From a virus: a stretch of 64,000 bases of DNA. The DNA lies in the IMG/VR virus record IMGVR_UViG_3300025141_014484, positions 1 through 64,000 of that record; one strand, 5' to 3'. Below the pieces are notes generated by a model. It was not told where the DNA came from and did not search any database. It saw only the letters and a program-made list of their open reading frames with translations. The position numbers were made by a program, and so were the translations under genes. Each line of letters opens with the position of its first letter. Position 1 is the stretch's first letter. Shown in pieces: positions 17,198-25,381 of this stretch.

Positions 17198-18067
17198 ATG
17201 ACAACGATAAATATTGTAGGGTATGATACTTGGTATTCGGAAAGACCTTGGTGCCGAGGTCTCTCTCAGAATCAAGAATTTAGTGTGGTTTTTAATGAGA
17301 AGAAAGAAAATGAGATAACATATTTTATACGAGACGGAATCCATGAGGTGGACAACGTTGAGTCAAAAATTAAGGTGGCTCTTCTAACCGAATGTCGGCC
17401 ATTTGATATACAAAATAGATGCGGCTTTATATCTAAAAATGCACATAAATTTGACCACATTGTCACATATGATGATAAATTAATTGGTGAATTGCCAGAT
17501 AAGGCATGCCCGACCCCAGAGGGCGGCACATGGGTATGGCCTCAAGAGCGACAACAACTGTACGAAAAGAATAAGCTATGTTCTTATATAGTGTCGGTTA
17601 AACAGTCGACTGAAGAGCAAAAAATGCGAGTAAAGTTACTTCAACTTTTTTATTCTCTCAAAAATCAATTCCCCACAATAGATCTCTATGGCCGCGGCCA
17701 CAACCCATTTCCAGAGGATCATGATAACGATTATGATGGGAAATCATTAATTTTGAAAGATTACGCTTTCTCTATTGCATTAGAAAACTGGATCCAGGAC
17801 AACTATTTTTCTGAAAAAATTATGGATTGTTTTATGGTTGGAACGGTTCCGATTTATATGGGAGCGCGAAAGATCGGAGATTATTTTAATAGTGATGGTA
17901 TAATCATTGTTAATTCAATCGAAGATGTTTTAAAAGAGGTTAATACTTTATCGTTTGAAAGGTATAATAAAATGATCGATGCAGTCAAAGAAAATTTTGA
18001 AATTGCTAAAAAACATTATGATACGGTAGCTTATTCATATAACAAATTTATAAAGGATAAAAAATGA
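17198..18067 (+). CDS. GT10-family (alpha-1,3/4-type) fucosyltransferase
   Basis: A 289-residue protein with the GT10 donor-binding signature: KDYAFSIALENWIQDNYFSEKI from residue 187, then GTVPIYMGARKI. In this family the Glu-Asn and the EK pair contact GDP-fucose. The N-terminal half is divergent, as usual for the acceptor-binding part. It would transfer L-fucose from GDP-L-fucose to a GlcNAc-like acceptor; the acceptor is not known. The same island encodes Gmd and Fcl at 22680 and 24462, which would make the donor. It overlaps the next gene by 4 bases. Confidence 0.88.
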   Translation: MTTINIVGYDTWYSERPWCRGLSQNQEFSVVFNEKKENEITYFIRDGIHEVDNVESKIKVALLTECRPFDIQNRCGFISKNAHKFDHIVTYDDKLIGELPDKACPTPEGGTWVWPQERQQLYEKNKLCSYIVSVKQSTEEQKMRVKLLQLFYSLKNQFPTIDLYGRGHNPFPEDHDNDYDGKSLILKDYAFSIALENWIQDNYFSEKIMDCFMVGTVPIYMGARKIGDYFNSDGIIIVNSIEDVLKEVNTLSFERYNKMIDAVKENFEIAKKHYDTVAYSYNKFIKDKK

Positions 18068-18885
18068 CAGATAAAGTATTGAGCAATTTTGTAGACAAAC
18101 ATTTGGGCAAGAGAATTTTTATTTTTGGGACCGGTCCAGGCTTAAATGATGTTACACCTGAGCAACTGGCCCATATAGAGGAAAATGAAATTTCCATAGG
18201 TGTTAACTTTACACCATTTCATGTTACGCCCACTTATTGGGTAGCAGGAGGTCATGCTACTTATACTGCCTTTGCGATCGAACACCTTAGTGATAAGACG
18301 ACTGGGATTTTTCATCATGATCCAGGTGCGCGCAGTATGTATCCGTCGTCTGAAAAAATAGTATATACGGACGACAGCATCGCGCCTGACCACGGAAATC
18401 CAATCCCCCCCGACAAGATACCCTCGACACTTATTGGGGGCCACAATATTTTACTCAGCGCGTCTCATTTGGCATATATACTGGGGGCGTTTGAAATTGT
18501 TTACATAGGATTCTCACAAGTTAATCGACTACACTTTTATAATTTGTGGAGCGAAGAACGACAAGAAGAATTAAAAAGTAAATTACGTAATTTAGCTGAA
18601 AAATATAAAGATAATGCTTCAATCGTGGAGTGTGTAAATGAAATGTTAAACATAGACGAGGATGATGAACAACGCTGGTGCCATTTCAAGCCTGTTGATG
18701 TTTGTAAGAACCTCTCATTCAAAAAAGAGGGGAAAGCCCATCACAACTATCCTATATTTAAAAATTACGTGGACCAATTCAAGGGAGAGGCGATTAGAGT
18801 GCTCACCACAGCCACAGAGGGAATATGCGTTGACGCCGGCGCAGGAATAGTGAAATTGGAAGATATTATTGGAGTAGGAAAATAA
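18064..18885 (+). CDS. DUF115/MptE-like protein, possible nonulosonate transferase
   Basis: A 273-residue protein with an N-terminal Rossmann-type loop IFIFGTGPGLNDV (Gly22 to Asp29), then IGVNFTPF and, later, GGHNILLSASHLAYILGAFEIVYIGF. This pattern is like DUF115/6-hydroxymethylpterin pyrophosphokinase MptE-like proteins, which are related to Maf glycosyltransferases and the sialyltransferase GT42 fold. The gene lies directly before the NeuB fusion and NeuA, so transfer of a CMP-activated nonulosonic acid is an attractive job, but this rests on context. The C-terminal third (about 190-273) is unfamiliar. Confidence 0.6.
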   Translation: MTDKVLSNFVDKHLGKRIFIFGTGPGLNDVTPEQLAHIEENEISIGVNFTPFHVTPTYWVAGGHATYTAFAIEHLSDKTTGIFHHDPGARSMYPSSEKIVYTDDSIAPDHGNPIPPDKIPSTLIGGHNILLSASHLAYILGAFEIVYIGFSQVNRLHFYNLWSEERQEELKSKLRNLAEKYKDNASIVECVNEMLNIDEDDEQRWCHFKPVDVCKNLSFKKEGKAHHNYPIFKNYVDQFKGEAIRVLTTATEGICVDAGAGIVKLEDIIGVGK

Positions 18886-18886
18886 A

Positions 18887-21265
18887 ATGAAAAAAGTTGT
18901 AATTATTGGGGCCGGCCCGACTGGTTTAGTAACCGCTCATTCTTTGAGTGAAAAAACAAATTATGATATTAAAATATTTGAAGCAAATTCATTTGTAGGC
19001 GGATTAGTCGGTAGTGGCGAAATAGATGGCATGACTTACGATTATGGTCCTCATATATTTCATTCTGCACATGATGACATCACAGATTTTTGGAAAAGTA
19101 ATTTTGGAGATTTATTGCTTGAAAAACCTTTTTATTATAAAAATTATAAAAATGGTATTTTATATGATTATCCTATATCTTGGGAATCTATTGAGAAATT
19201 TCCCAATGATATAAAAAAGAAGGTAAAATATGAAATAGAGAATTTAAAACCAGAAAATTTAAAACGCTCAAGAAACTTTAAGGAGTGTGTTGAAGAATTA
19301 GTCGGCCCCACGTTGCAAAGTATTTTTTTTGAAAAATACACCGAAAAATTGTGGGGTATTTCACCAGAAAAAATGTCTTCTAATTGGGCACCAAAGAGGA
19401 TTCATTTAAGAAAGAAGCACAAAGCATTTTGGTCAGGTCAGTATTCGGCATGTGGAAAATATGGTGCAGGAAAAATAATGGAAAGACTTTCCAAAATGTC
19501 AGAGGATAATGGAGTTAGTGTTCACCTCAATCATAGGGTTGTCGGTGCAAAGACAGATGGCTACACGATTACTGATCTAATATTTGATAATGGAACATCC
19601 TACGATGTTTCTGATTCAATTATTGTATCTACAATACCATTAAATGTAGTTTGTAAAACCTTAGATATCCCTTGCAGTTTGACTTTTAATTCAGTACGAC
19701 TCGTGTACATGGTATTTTCGAAAGAAATAGTTTTACCTAAAGACGTTCATAGCATTTATTATGCACAAGATGATTTTCACTTTCATAGAGTTACAGAACA
19801 AAAGCAATATTCAGATTATGGATATCCTAAAGACAAAACTCTTTTAATTTTTGAAATTTCTTATACTGCAAGAAAACACTTAGGAGAGATTTCAGATGAA
19901 CAAATAATCAGTGAAGTGCTTGAACAGTCTTGTGAACTTGGTCTCGTAGAGAAAAAAGATTTTGTGAAAGGTTTTAGTAAACGTTTACCATATGTTAATC
20001 CTGTAATGATTACAGGGTATGAGAAAGAATTATCAAAGATAAATTCAGAATTAAGTAGATATAACAATCTTCACGTTGCCGGCGGCTCCGGAGAATTTAT
20101 GTATGGTGATGTTCAGACAATGGTGGCACGAGGCTGGGATATGGCTGATTTGTTGTCATCTAAGCATTATGAAATTAATAAAAATCTTAAACGTGGCGCC
20201 AAATTCAAGTTTAATGATGAGGTTGAATTATTCGGTTATAAAATTGGTAAAAAACATCCCACTCTTATTATTGCGGAGATCGGGATTAATCATAGAGGAA
20301 ATCTTCAGTTTGCCAAAGATTTAATAAAAGAAGCTAAAGAGAGTGGTTGTGAGATTGCTAAATTACAAACATACAGTGCAAAAAATCGTGTATCAGATAA
20401 AACGATGGAATCTAAATATGCCGATAGAACACTTGGAATGGAAGAATCAACAAGCGAAATGTTTAGTAGATTTGAGCTAACTTATGATGAACATTTAGAG
20501 TTGATAAATTATGCCAAGGAGCTTGAAATACCTTTAATTTCAACACCGTTTGATGAGGAAAGCGTTGATATGCTTCTGGATCTGGGAGTACAAGCATTTA
20601 AAATAGCTTCATTTGACATTGTTAATTTACCGTTTATTAGGTATGTAGCGTCAAAAGGTTTGCCAATTATTCTATCAACTGGTATGAGTCAAATGAGTGA
20701 AATTGAAGATGCAATAGATGCTATTTCACAAGAACGAAATCCTAATCTTGTTTTGCTTCATTGTGTGAGTGCCTATCCGTGTGATATATCAGACGTAAAT
20801 TTGAAAGTAATTGATACCATGAGAAAATCATTTGGTGTGCCCGTAGGATACTCCGACCATACTGTTGGTACATTGGCAAGTAATATGACATTTACGTTAG
20901 GGGCGGATATGCTAGAAAAACACTTTACACTTGATAAATTGATGGAAGGACCAGACCACGTACTGTCTGCTGACCCAAAAGAAATGAAAACTATTGTATC
21001 AGATAGAAATAAAATATTTATTGCCCTAGGAGATGGAATTAAAAGACCGACACCAATTGAATATCGTCAAATAAATTCACAGAGAAAGTCCATTTTTGCA
21101 AAAATACAAATTAAAAAGGGGGAAATCTTGACACTTGAGAATATTACAGTTAAAGGTCCTGGTCTTGGCTTGCTCCCGAAATATTTATCAATTATTTTGG
21201 GCAAAAAGGTAACGAAGGATATTGATAGTGATTTACCAATAACCTGGGACGCAGTCTTAAGTTAG
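18887..21265 (+). CDS. FAD-dependent oxidoreductase fused to NeuB-type nonulosonate synthase
   Basis: One 792-residue open frame with two complete enzymes. Residues 1 to about 425 are a flavin amine-oxidase/UDP-galactopyranose-mutase-like domain: VVIIGAGPTGLVTAHSL, DYGPHIFHS, and a C-terminal FAD end GGSGEFMYGDVQTMV. From His457, TLIIAEIGINHRGN opens a NeuB domain with KLQTYSAKN, STPFDEESVD, KIASFDIVN, STGMS, HCVSAYP, GYSDHT, EKHFTL and GPDHVLS all in order, ending in a SAF (antifreeze-like) domain from about 730. NeuB condenses PEP with ManNAc-type sugars. No frameshift or internal start separates the parts. The DNA is markedly AT-rich. Confidence 0.9.
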   Translation: MKKVVIIGAGPTGLVTAHSLSEKTNYDIKIFEANSFVGGLVGSGEIDGMTYDYGPHIFHSAHDDITDFWKSNFGDLLLEKPFYYKNYKNGILYDYPISWESIEKFPNDIKKKVKYEIENLKPENLKRSRNFKECVEELVGPTLQSIFFEKYTEKLWGISPEKMSSNWAPKRIHLRKKHKAFWSGQYSACGKYGAGKIMERLSKMSEDNGVSVHLNHRVVGAKTDGYTITDLIFDNGTSYDVSDSIIVSTIPLNVVCKTLDIPCSLTFNSVRLVYMVFSKEIVLPKDVHSIYYAQDDFHFHRVTEQKQYSDYGYPKDKTLLIFEISYTARKHLGEISDEQIISEVLEQSCELGLVEKKDFVKGFSKRLPYVNPVMITGYEKELSKINSELSRYNNLHVAGGSGEFMYGDVQTMVARGWDMADLLSSKHYEINKNLKRGAKFKFNDEVELFGYKIGKKHPTLIIAEIGINHRGNLQFAKDLIKEAKESGCEIAKLQTYSAKNRVSDKTMESKYADRTLGMEESTSEMFSRFELTYDEHLELINYAKELEIPLISTPFDEESVDMLLDLGVQAFKIASFDIVNLPFIRYVASKGLPIILSTGMSQMSEIEDAIDAISQERNPNLVLLHCVSAYPCDISDVNLKVIDTMRKSFGVPVGYSDHTVGTLASNMTFTLGADMLEKHFTLDKLMEGPDHVLSADPKEMKTIVSDRNKIFIALGDGIKRPTPIEYRQINSQRKSIFAKIQIKKGEILTLENITVKGPGLGLLPKYLSIILGKKVTKDIDSDLPITWDAVLS

Positions 21266-21317
21266 GTCAACAGAAATATTTAAAAATACGAAAACAGTTA
21301 TGATCGGAGAAAAAACA

Positions 21318-21899
21318 ATGGAAGATTTAAAAGTTTTGGTCATCATTCCAGCAAAAGGAGATTCGACAAGATTACCTAAAAAGAATTTACAAGAAATTAA
21401 TGGCAAGTCTTTAGTTGAGTTAGCGATAGATTATGCAAAAGAGTGTCCATATGTTGATGAGATTATTGTTTCAACAGAAAATAATGATATTATGAGTGTG
21501 GCTATAGAAAATGGTGTAAGAGGTGTAATAAGAGATGAATTTTTGTGCGGAGATACTGAAGTTGTGGATGTTTATATTGATGTGATTAATAATATTAAAG
21601 AGAGATATGATTATGTAGTAGGATTGCAGCCAGACCACCCAGATAAGAGTCGATCTTTATCATATTGTTTGGAATATATGATTGAAAATTATTTTGATGA
21701 TTTAATCACAGTCACGCCAGAAGCTGAAAGAAATGGTAGTGTTAGAATATTTAAATATAATCATTTAGTAGCTGGTCACGTGAGTAAGAGAATAGGTTGT
21801 GTGAAGGATACAGCCACAGACATTCATTATGAAAGGGATTTAGAATTAGTTAGAAAAAAATATAAATTCTCGACTGAAAGTGTTAAAATAAATAAATGA
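21318..21899 (+). CDS. neuA: CMP-nonulosonic acid synthetase-like cytidylyltransferase (NeuA-like)
   Basis: A 193-residue acylneuraminate cytidylyltransferase-like protein. VLVIIPAKGDSTRLPKKNL is the CTP-binding signature, followed by NGKSLVELAI, then VVGLQPDHPDKS where the usual reading is LQPTSP. It activates a nonulosonic acid with CTP to give the CMP donor. I prefer the ATG at 21318, with GGAG eight bases upstream, over 21300. It is shorter than the usual 220-230 residues and its C-terminal dimer arm seems reduced. It follows the NeuB fusion and shares its AT-rich composition, so the two probably moved together. Confidence 0.82.
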   Translation: MEDLKVLVIIPAKGDSTRLPKKNLQEINGKSLVELAIDYAKECPYVDEIIVSTENNDIMSVAIENGVRGVIRDEFLCGDTEVVDVYIDVINNIKERYDYVVGLQPDHPDKSRSLSYCLEYMIENYFDDLITVTPEAERNGSVRIFKYNHLVAGHVSKRIGCVKDTATDIHYERDLELVRKKYKFSTESVKINK

Positions 21900-21953
21900 T
21901 ATGTATATCTGTGATAAGTCAATAAATTGCGATAGTTTTTTTAAGGAAGAGGG

Positions 21954-22679
21954 ATGACAGAAAAAGTAAATTATACATCTTGGCCACTAGGTCGCATACC
22001 CGAAGAGTGGCACCGACCTGAATTGGGCCAACTTAGGGACGCTGGCTATGAATGGGAGGACCCACGCGACGCAGTCGATCTATTTGAACAAAAGGTAGCA
22101 AAGTTTGCCGGCGCCCAATATGGGGTGGCCCTTGATTGTTGCTCTAACGGGTTGTTTTTGGCACTCAAATATCTTCAAGCTAAAAAAACAGTTACTATTC
22201 CGGCGCAGACATATGTGTCAGTGCCAATGCAGGTTATTCATGCGGGCTGTAAGATAAGATTTGAGGACATTGAATGGTCCGGGATATATCAGCTTAAGCC
22301 ATACCCGGTGTATGATGCCGCAACGCGGTTTACAAAAGGAATGTTTGTGGGAGGGGACGCCCTTCAGGTCCTGTCTTTCCAAATTAAGAAGCGACTTCCG
22401 ATCGGCCGCGGCGGCATGATTTTAACAAATAGCGAAAAAGCCTATAATTGGCTAAAAAAAGCCTCTTACGACGGCAGAGATCTAGAAAAGTATTACCCAG
22501 AGGACGAATTCGAGCTCCTAGGATGGCATATGTATATGACTCCGGAGGACGCAGCAAGAGGGATTTTGCTCATGGATCAGCTCCCAGAAGAAAATGAAGA
22601 CTCTGGAGGTAACGAAAACTACTCAGTTTTGTCAGATAAACGGGTATTTCAAAGATATATTGATGAACAGGAGAAGTAA
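21954..22679 (+). CDS. Short DegT-type aminotransferase-like protein
   Basis: A 241-residue protein that resembles the large PLP domain of DegT/DnrJ/EryC1/StrS enzymes but lacks the C-terminal small domain; normal members have 360-400 residues. ALDCCSNGLFLAL is the phosphate-binding segment, Asp121 lies in VYDAATRF, and Lys145 or Lys146 in SFQIKKRLPIGRGG is the likely Schiff-base lysine. The frame is intact and ends one base before gmd, so it is a compact form and not a recent truncation. It may be an aminotransferase with reduced activity or a dehydratase-like relative. It does not share the AT-richness of the preceding gene. Confidence 0.75.
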   Translation: MTEKVNYTSWPLGRIPEEWHRPELGQLRDAGYEWEDPRDAVDLFEQKVAKFAGAQYGVALDCCSNGLFLALKYLQAKKTVTIPAQTYVSVPMQVIHAGCKIRFEDIEWSGIYQLKPYPVYDAATRFTKGMFVGGDALQVLSFQIKKRLPIGRGGMILTNSEKAYNWLKKASYDGRDLEKYYPEDEFELLGWHMYMTPEDAARGILLMDQLPEENEDSGGNENYSVLSDKRVFQRYIDEQEK

Positions 22680-23648
22680 ATGACGAAAAGAGCACTGATT
22701 ACAGGTATTGCCGGCCAGGATGGTAGCTACCTGACGGAATATTTATTAGAGTTGGGGTATGAGGTATACGGTATTGTCCGGCGTAGCTCTGTTGCAGAAA
22801 ACCAAGACGCGCGCGTGGCCCACATTAGACATAAAATAAAAACATTTTATGGGGATTTAACTGATTATCCGTCACTCGTACGAATTGTGAGTGAGGTACA
22901 GCCACATGAAATCTATAACTTAGGGGCGATGAGCCATGTTCGTATCAGTTTTGATATGCCCTCTTTTACCATTCAGACCAATGCTATGGGTGTTTTAAAC
23001 TTGCTTGAAGTTTGTCGTACAATTGTCCCCCAGGCTAAATTTTATCAAGCAAGTTCCTCAGAAATGTTTGGAAATTCAGTAGACGATGACGGATCTCAAA
23101 GACTTACAACGCCAATGAATCCGGTGAGCCCCTATGGGTGTGCGAAAGTAATGGGATATAATTTGGTGCGACACTATAGAAATGCATACAAGATGCATGC
23201 CTGTAATGGAATCCTCTTTAATCATGAATCGCCCCGCCGAGGGTCTAATTTTGTTACCAACAAGGTTGTTAAAACCGCGGTACAGATTAAGAAGGGGCTT
23301 GTTGACCAGCTAGAGCTTGGCAATTTAGACTCCCAGCGTGATTGGGGCCATTCAAAAGATTACGTACGCGCGATGCACATGATCTTAAACCACCACACCC
23401 CAGATGAGTTTGTGGTGGCAACGGGACGTACACATTCGGTTAGGGATTTGTGCGAACATGTCTTTACAAGATTGGACATGGATTATCGAGATTACGTCGT
23501 TCAAAATCCAAAGTATATGAGGCCTGAAGAATTACGCTATCTTAAAGGGGACTCTTCTAAAATACGCGAAGTTTTAGGGTGGGAACCAGAATACACATTT
23601 GAAACTATGATGGACGAGATGGTAGATTACTGGATGGAAATTTTATAA
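22680..23648 (+). CDS. gmd: GDP-mannose 4,6-dehydratase
   Basis: A 322-residue extended SDR enzyme that converts GDP-D-mannose to GDP-4-keto-6-deoxy-D-mannose with NADP. Signatures are ITGIAGQDGSYLTEYLL for the cofactor loop, YGIVRRSS, NLGAMSHVRISFDMP, SSSEMFGN and SPYGCAK, which holds the YxxxK pair. FNHESPRRGSNFVTNKV and SQRDWGHSKDYV are diagnostic Gmd blocks. It is slightly shorter than cellular Gmd (about 345-370). Together with Fcl at 24462 it completes the route to GDP-L-fucose. The ATG follows the upstream TAA directly. Confidence 0.95.
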   Translation: MTKRALITGIAGQDGSYLTEYLLELGYEVYGIVRRSSVAENQDARVAHIRHKIKTFYGDLTDYPSLVRIVSEVQPHEIYNLGAMSHVRISFDMPSFTIQTNAMGVLNLLEVCRTIVPQAKFYQASSSEMFGNSVDDDGSQRLTTPMNPVSPYGCAKVMGYNLVRHYRNAYKMHACNGILFNHESPRRGSNFVTNKVVKTAVQIKKGLVDQLELGNLDSQRDWGHSKDYVRAMHMILNHHTPDEFVVATGRTHSVRDLCEHVFTRLDMDYRDYVVQNPKYMRPEELRYLKGDSSKIREVLGWEPEYTFETMMDEMVDYWMEIL

Positions 23649-23650
23649 AA

Positions 23651-24460
23651 ATGATCACATGCGATATCATAGGAGCGACCTCGTCTAATCCGGGCCTGGG
23701 AAACCAGCTCTTTATTATCGCGACCACGTTATCATTGGCGCTCGATAACAACACGACAGCCGTATTTCCAGACTTACTATATCCTCCCTATACTTTTTAT
23801 GGCAATACTATCTTTTCACAATTGGATCCTGGGGCCGACAAAGCCTTTGTTAGGCATGTGCATCAGGAAGAGCCGTATACGAGCACCATTTATAATAAGG
23901 TGCCATACAAAGAGGGCATGATACTTCGTGGACATTTCCAATCCTATAAATATTTCTATCACAATATCGACCACATTAGAAAATTATTTCGGTTGCCTCA
24001 ATTTATGACAGACTCTATCGATCAGAAGTATCGAGATATTTTGCAGCTGCCAAATACAGTATCACTTCATGTGCGCCGCGGCGATTATGTTGCCTTAACA
24101 GAGAATTATGCAACCTTGACAGATGAATATTATGAAGCAGCTCTAAGCAGGATTGAAAATTTTTCCAAAATTATTGTTTTTAGCGATGACATTTCGTGGT
24201 GCAAAGAGAATCTTCTACAAAATAGAAAAAAAGATCTTATTTTTATAGAAAACGAAATGGACGTTATGAGCATTTATCTGATGAGCAAGATGAAAAATAA
24301 TATAGTAGCAAATTCCACTTTTTCTTTGTGGGGAGCTTTTCTGAATGAAAATGAAAATGCGACAATAGTGGCCCCGCGACCATGGTTCGGCCCGGGCCGT
24401 ACTGCCGACAACGATAGAGAAACGGCCGACCTAATACCTCCCCACTGGATGAGAATATAA
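23651..24460 (+). CDS. GT11-family (alpha-1,2-type) fucosyltransferase
   Basis: A 269-residue protein with the GT11 hallmarks. GLGNQLFIIATTLSLAL opens the protein, LRGHFQSYKYF follows, and HVRRGDY (residues 140-146) is the GDP-fucose-binding motif. IVFSDDISWCKENL and NSTFSLWGAFL are the later family blocks. It would add L-fucose in alpha-1,2 linkage from GDP-L-fucose. It sits between gmd and fcl, the two genes that make its donor, so donor and transferase are co-expressed. Length is typical for bacterial members. Confidence 0.93.
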   Translation: MITCDIIGATSSNPGLGNQLFIIATTLSLALDNNTTAVFPDLLYPPYTFYGNTIFSQLDPGADKAFVRHVHQEEPYTSTIYNKVPYKEGMILRGHFQSYKYFYHNIDHIRKLFRLPQFMTDSIDQKYRDILQLPNTVSLHVRRGDYVALTENYATLTDEYYEAALSRIENFSKIIVFSDDISWCKENLLQNRKKDLIFIENEMDVMSIYLMSKMKNNIVANSTFSLWGAFLNENENATIVAPRPWFGPGRTADNDRETADLIPPHWMRI

Positions 24461-24461
24461 A

Positions 24462-25379
24462 ATGAAGCGCATACTGGTAACTGGTGGAACCGGCATGGTG
24501 GGTCACGCCCTTCAGGAGGCAATTCCCGGTGCAACGTTTGTGTCTTCAAAAGATGCAGATCTTAGAGTGTCCGACCAAGCCAACACTTTGATAGGAGAGG
24601 TCCAGCCTACCCATGTCATACATCTGGCAGCGCGCGTTGGAGGAGTTAAGGCTAATATGGATAATTTAGGCAGCTTTTATTATGATAATATCATGATAAA
24701 TACGAATGTCCTCGAAAGTTGCAGGATTCATCGGGTACAGAAAGTACTATCACTATTGAGCACATGCGTGTATCCAGATGGTGCACCCTATCCTCTTCAA
24801 GAAGAATCAATGCATATTGGAGCACCTCACACATCTAACTATGGATATGCTTATGCAAAGCGGATGGTTGATGTGCAGTCACGCGCCTATAGACAACAGT
24901 ATGGATCTAATTTTATAACCGTTATCCCAAATAATCTTTTCGGTGAAAATGATTATTTTCATTTACACAACTCGCACGTAATTCCTGCGATGATAAGAAA
25001 GATATATGAAGCCAGAGAAAATGATACGGATGCAGCCTTGTGGGGCACAGGGATGGTATATAGAGAATTTACGTATGCTAAAGATCTAGCAAAAATACTT
25101 TTTTTGTTATTGGATAATTATAATGAGGCCTCCCCCATTAATGTGGGGGCGCCCAAAGAGCACTTGATAAAAGATGTGGCAGAAAAAATTTGCTCAATTT
25201 TTGATTTTAAAAATGATATCATATGGAATGCCTCAATGCCCAAGGGGCAGTATAGAAAACCTTCGGACGACACAAAGCTAAGAACTATAGGGTACAGCGA
25301 CTATACAGAATTTGATGTTGCCTTACAGAATACGTGCGATTGGTTTGAGACAAATTACGAAAACGTGAGAGGACGATAA
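24462..25379 (+). CDS. fcl: GDP-L-fucose synthase
   Basis: A 305-residue SDR epimerase/reductase that turns GDP-4-keto-6-deoxy-D-mannose into GDP-L-fucose with NADPH. ILVTGGTGMVGHAL is the cofactor loop. HLAARVGGVKANM, LSTCVYPDGAPYP, YAYAKRMVDVQ (YxxxK) and NLFGENDYFHL are diagnostic Fcl/WcaG motifs. Length matches the family (about 310-320). It starts one base after the GT11 stop codon and two bases before the next epimerase gene. Partner enzyme is Gmd at 22680. Confidence 0.95.
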   Translation: MKRILVTGGTGMVGHALQEAIPGATFVSSKDADLRVSDQANTLIGEVQPTHVIHLAARVGGVKANMDNLGSFYYDNIMINTNVLESCRIHRVQKVLSLLSTCVYPDGAPYPLQEESMHIGAPHTSNYGYAYAKRMVDVQSRAYRQQYGSNFITVIPNNLFGENDYFHLHNSHVIPAMIRKIYEARENDTDAALWGTGMVYREFTYAKDLAKILFLLLDNYNEASPINVGAPKEHLIKDVAEKICSIFDFKNDIIWNASMPKGQYRKPSDDTKLRTIGYSDYTEFDVALQNTCDWFETNYENVRGR

Positions 25380-25381
25380 AT

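Noticed and set aside
25126-25148. CCCCCA/TGGGGG inverted repeat
   Set aside because: Only six pairs, inside the fcl gene, with no T-run; weaker than the two hairpins reported.
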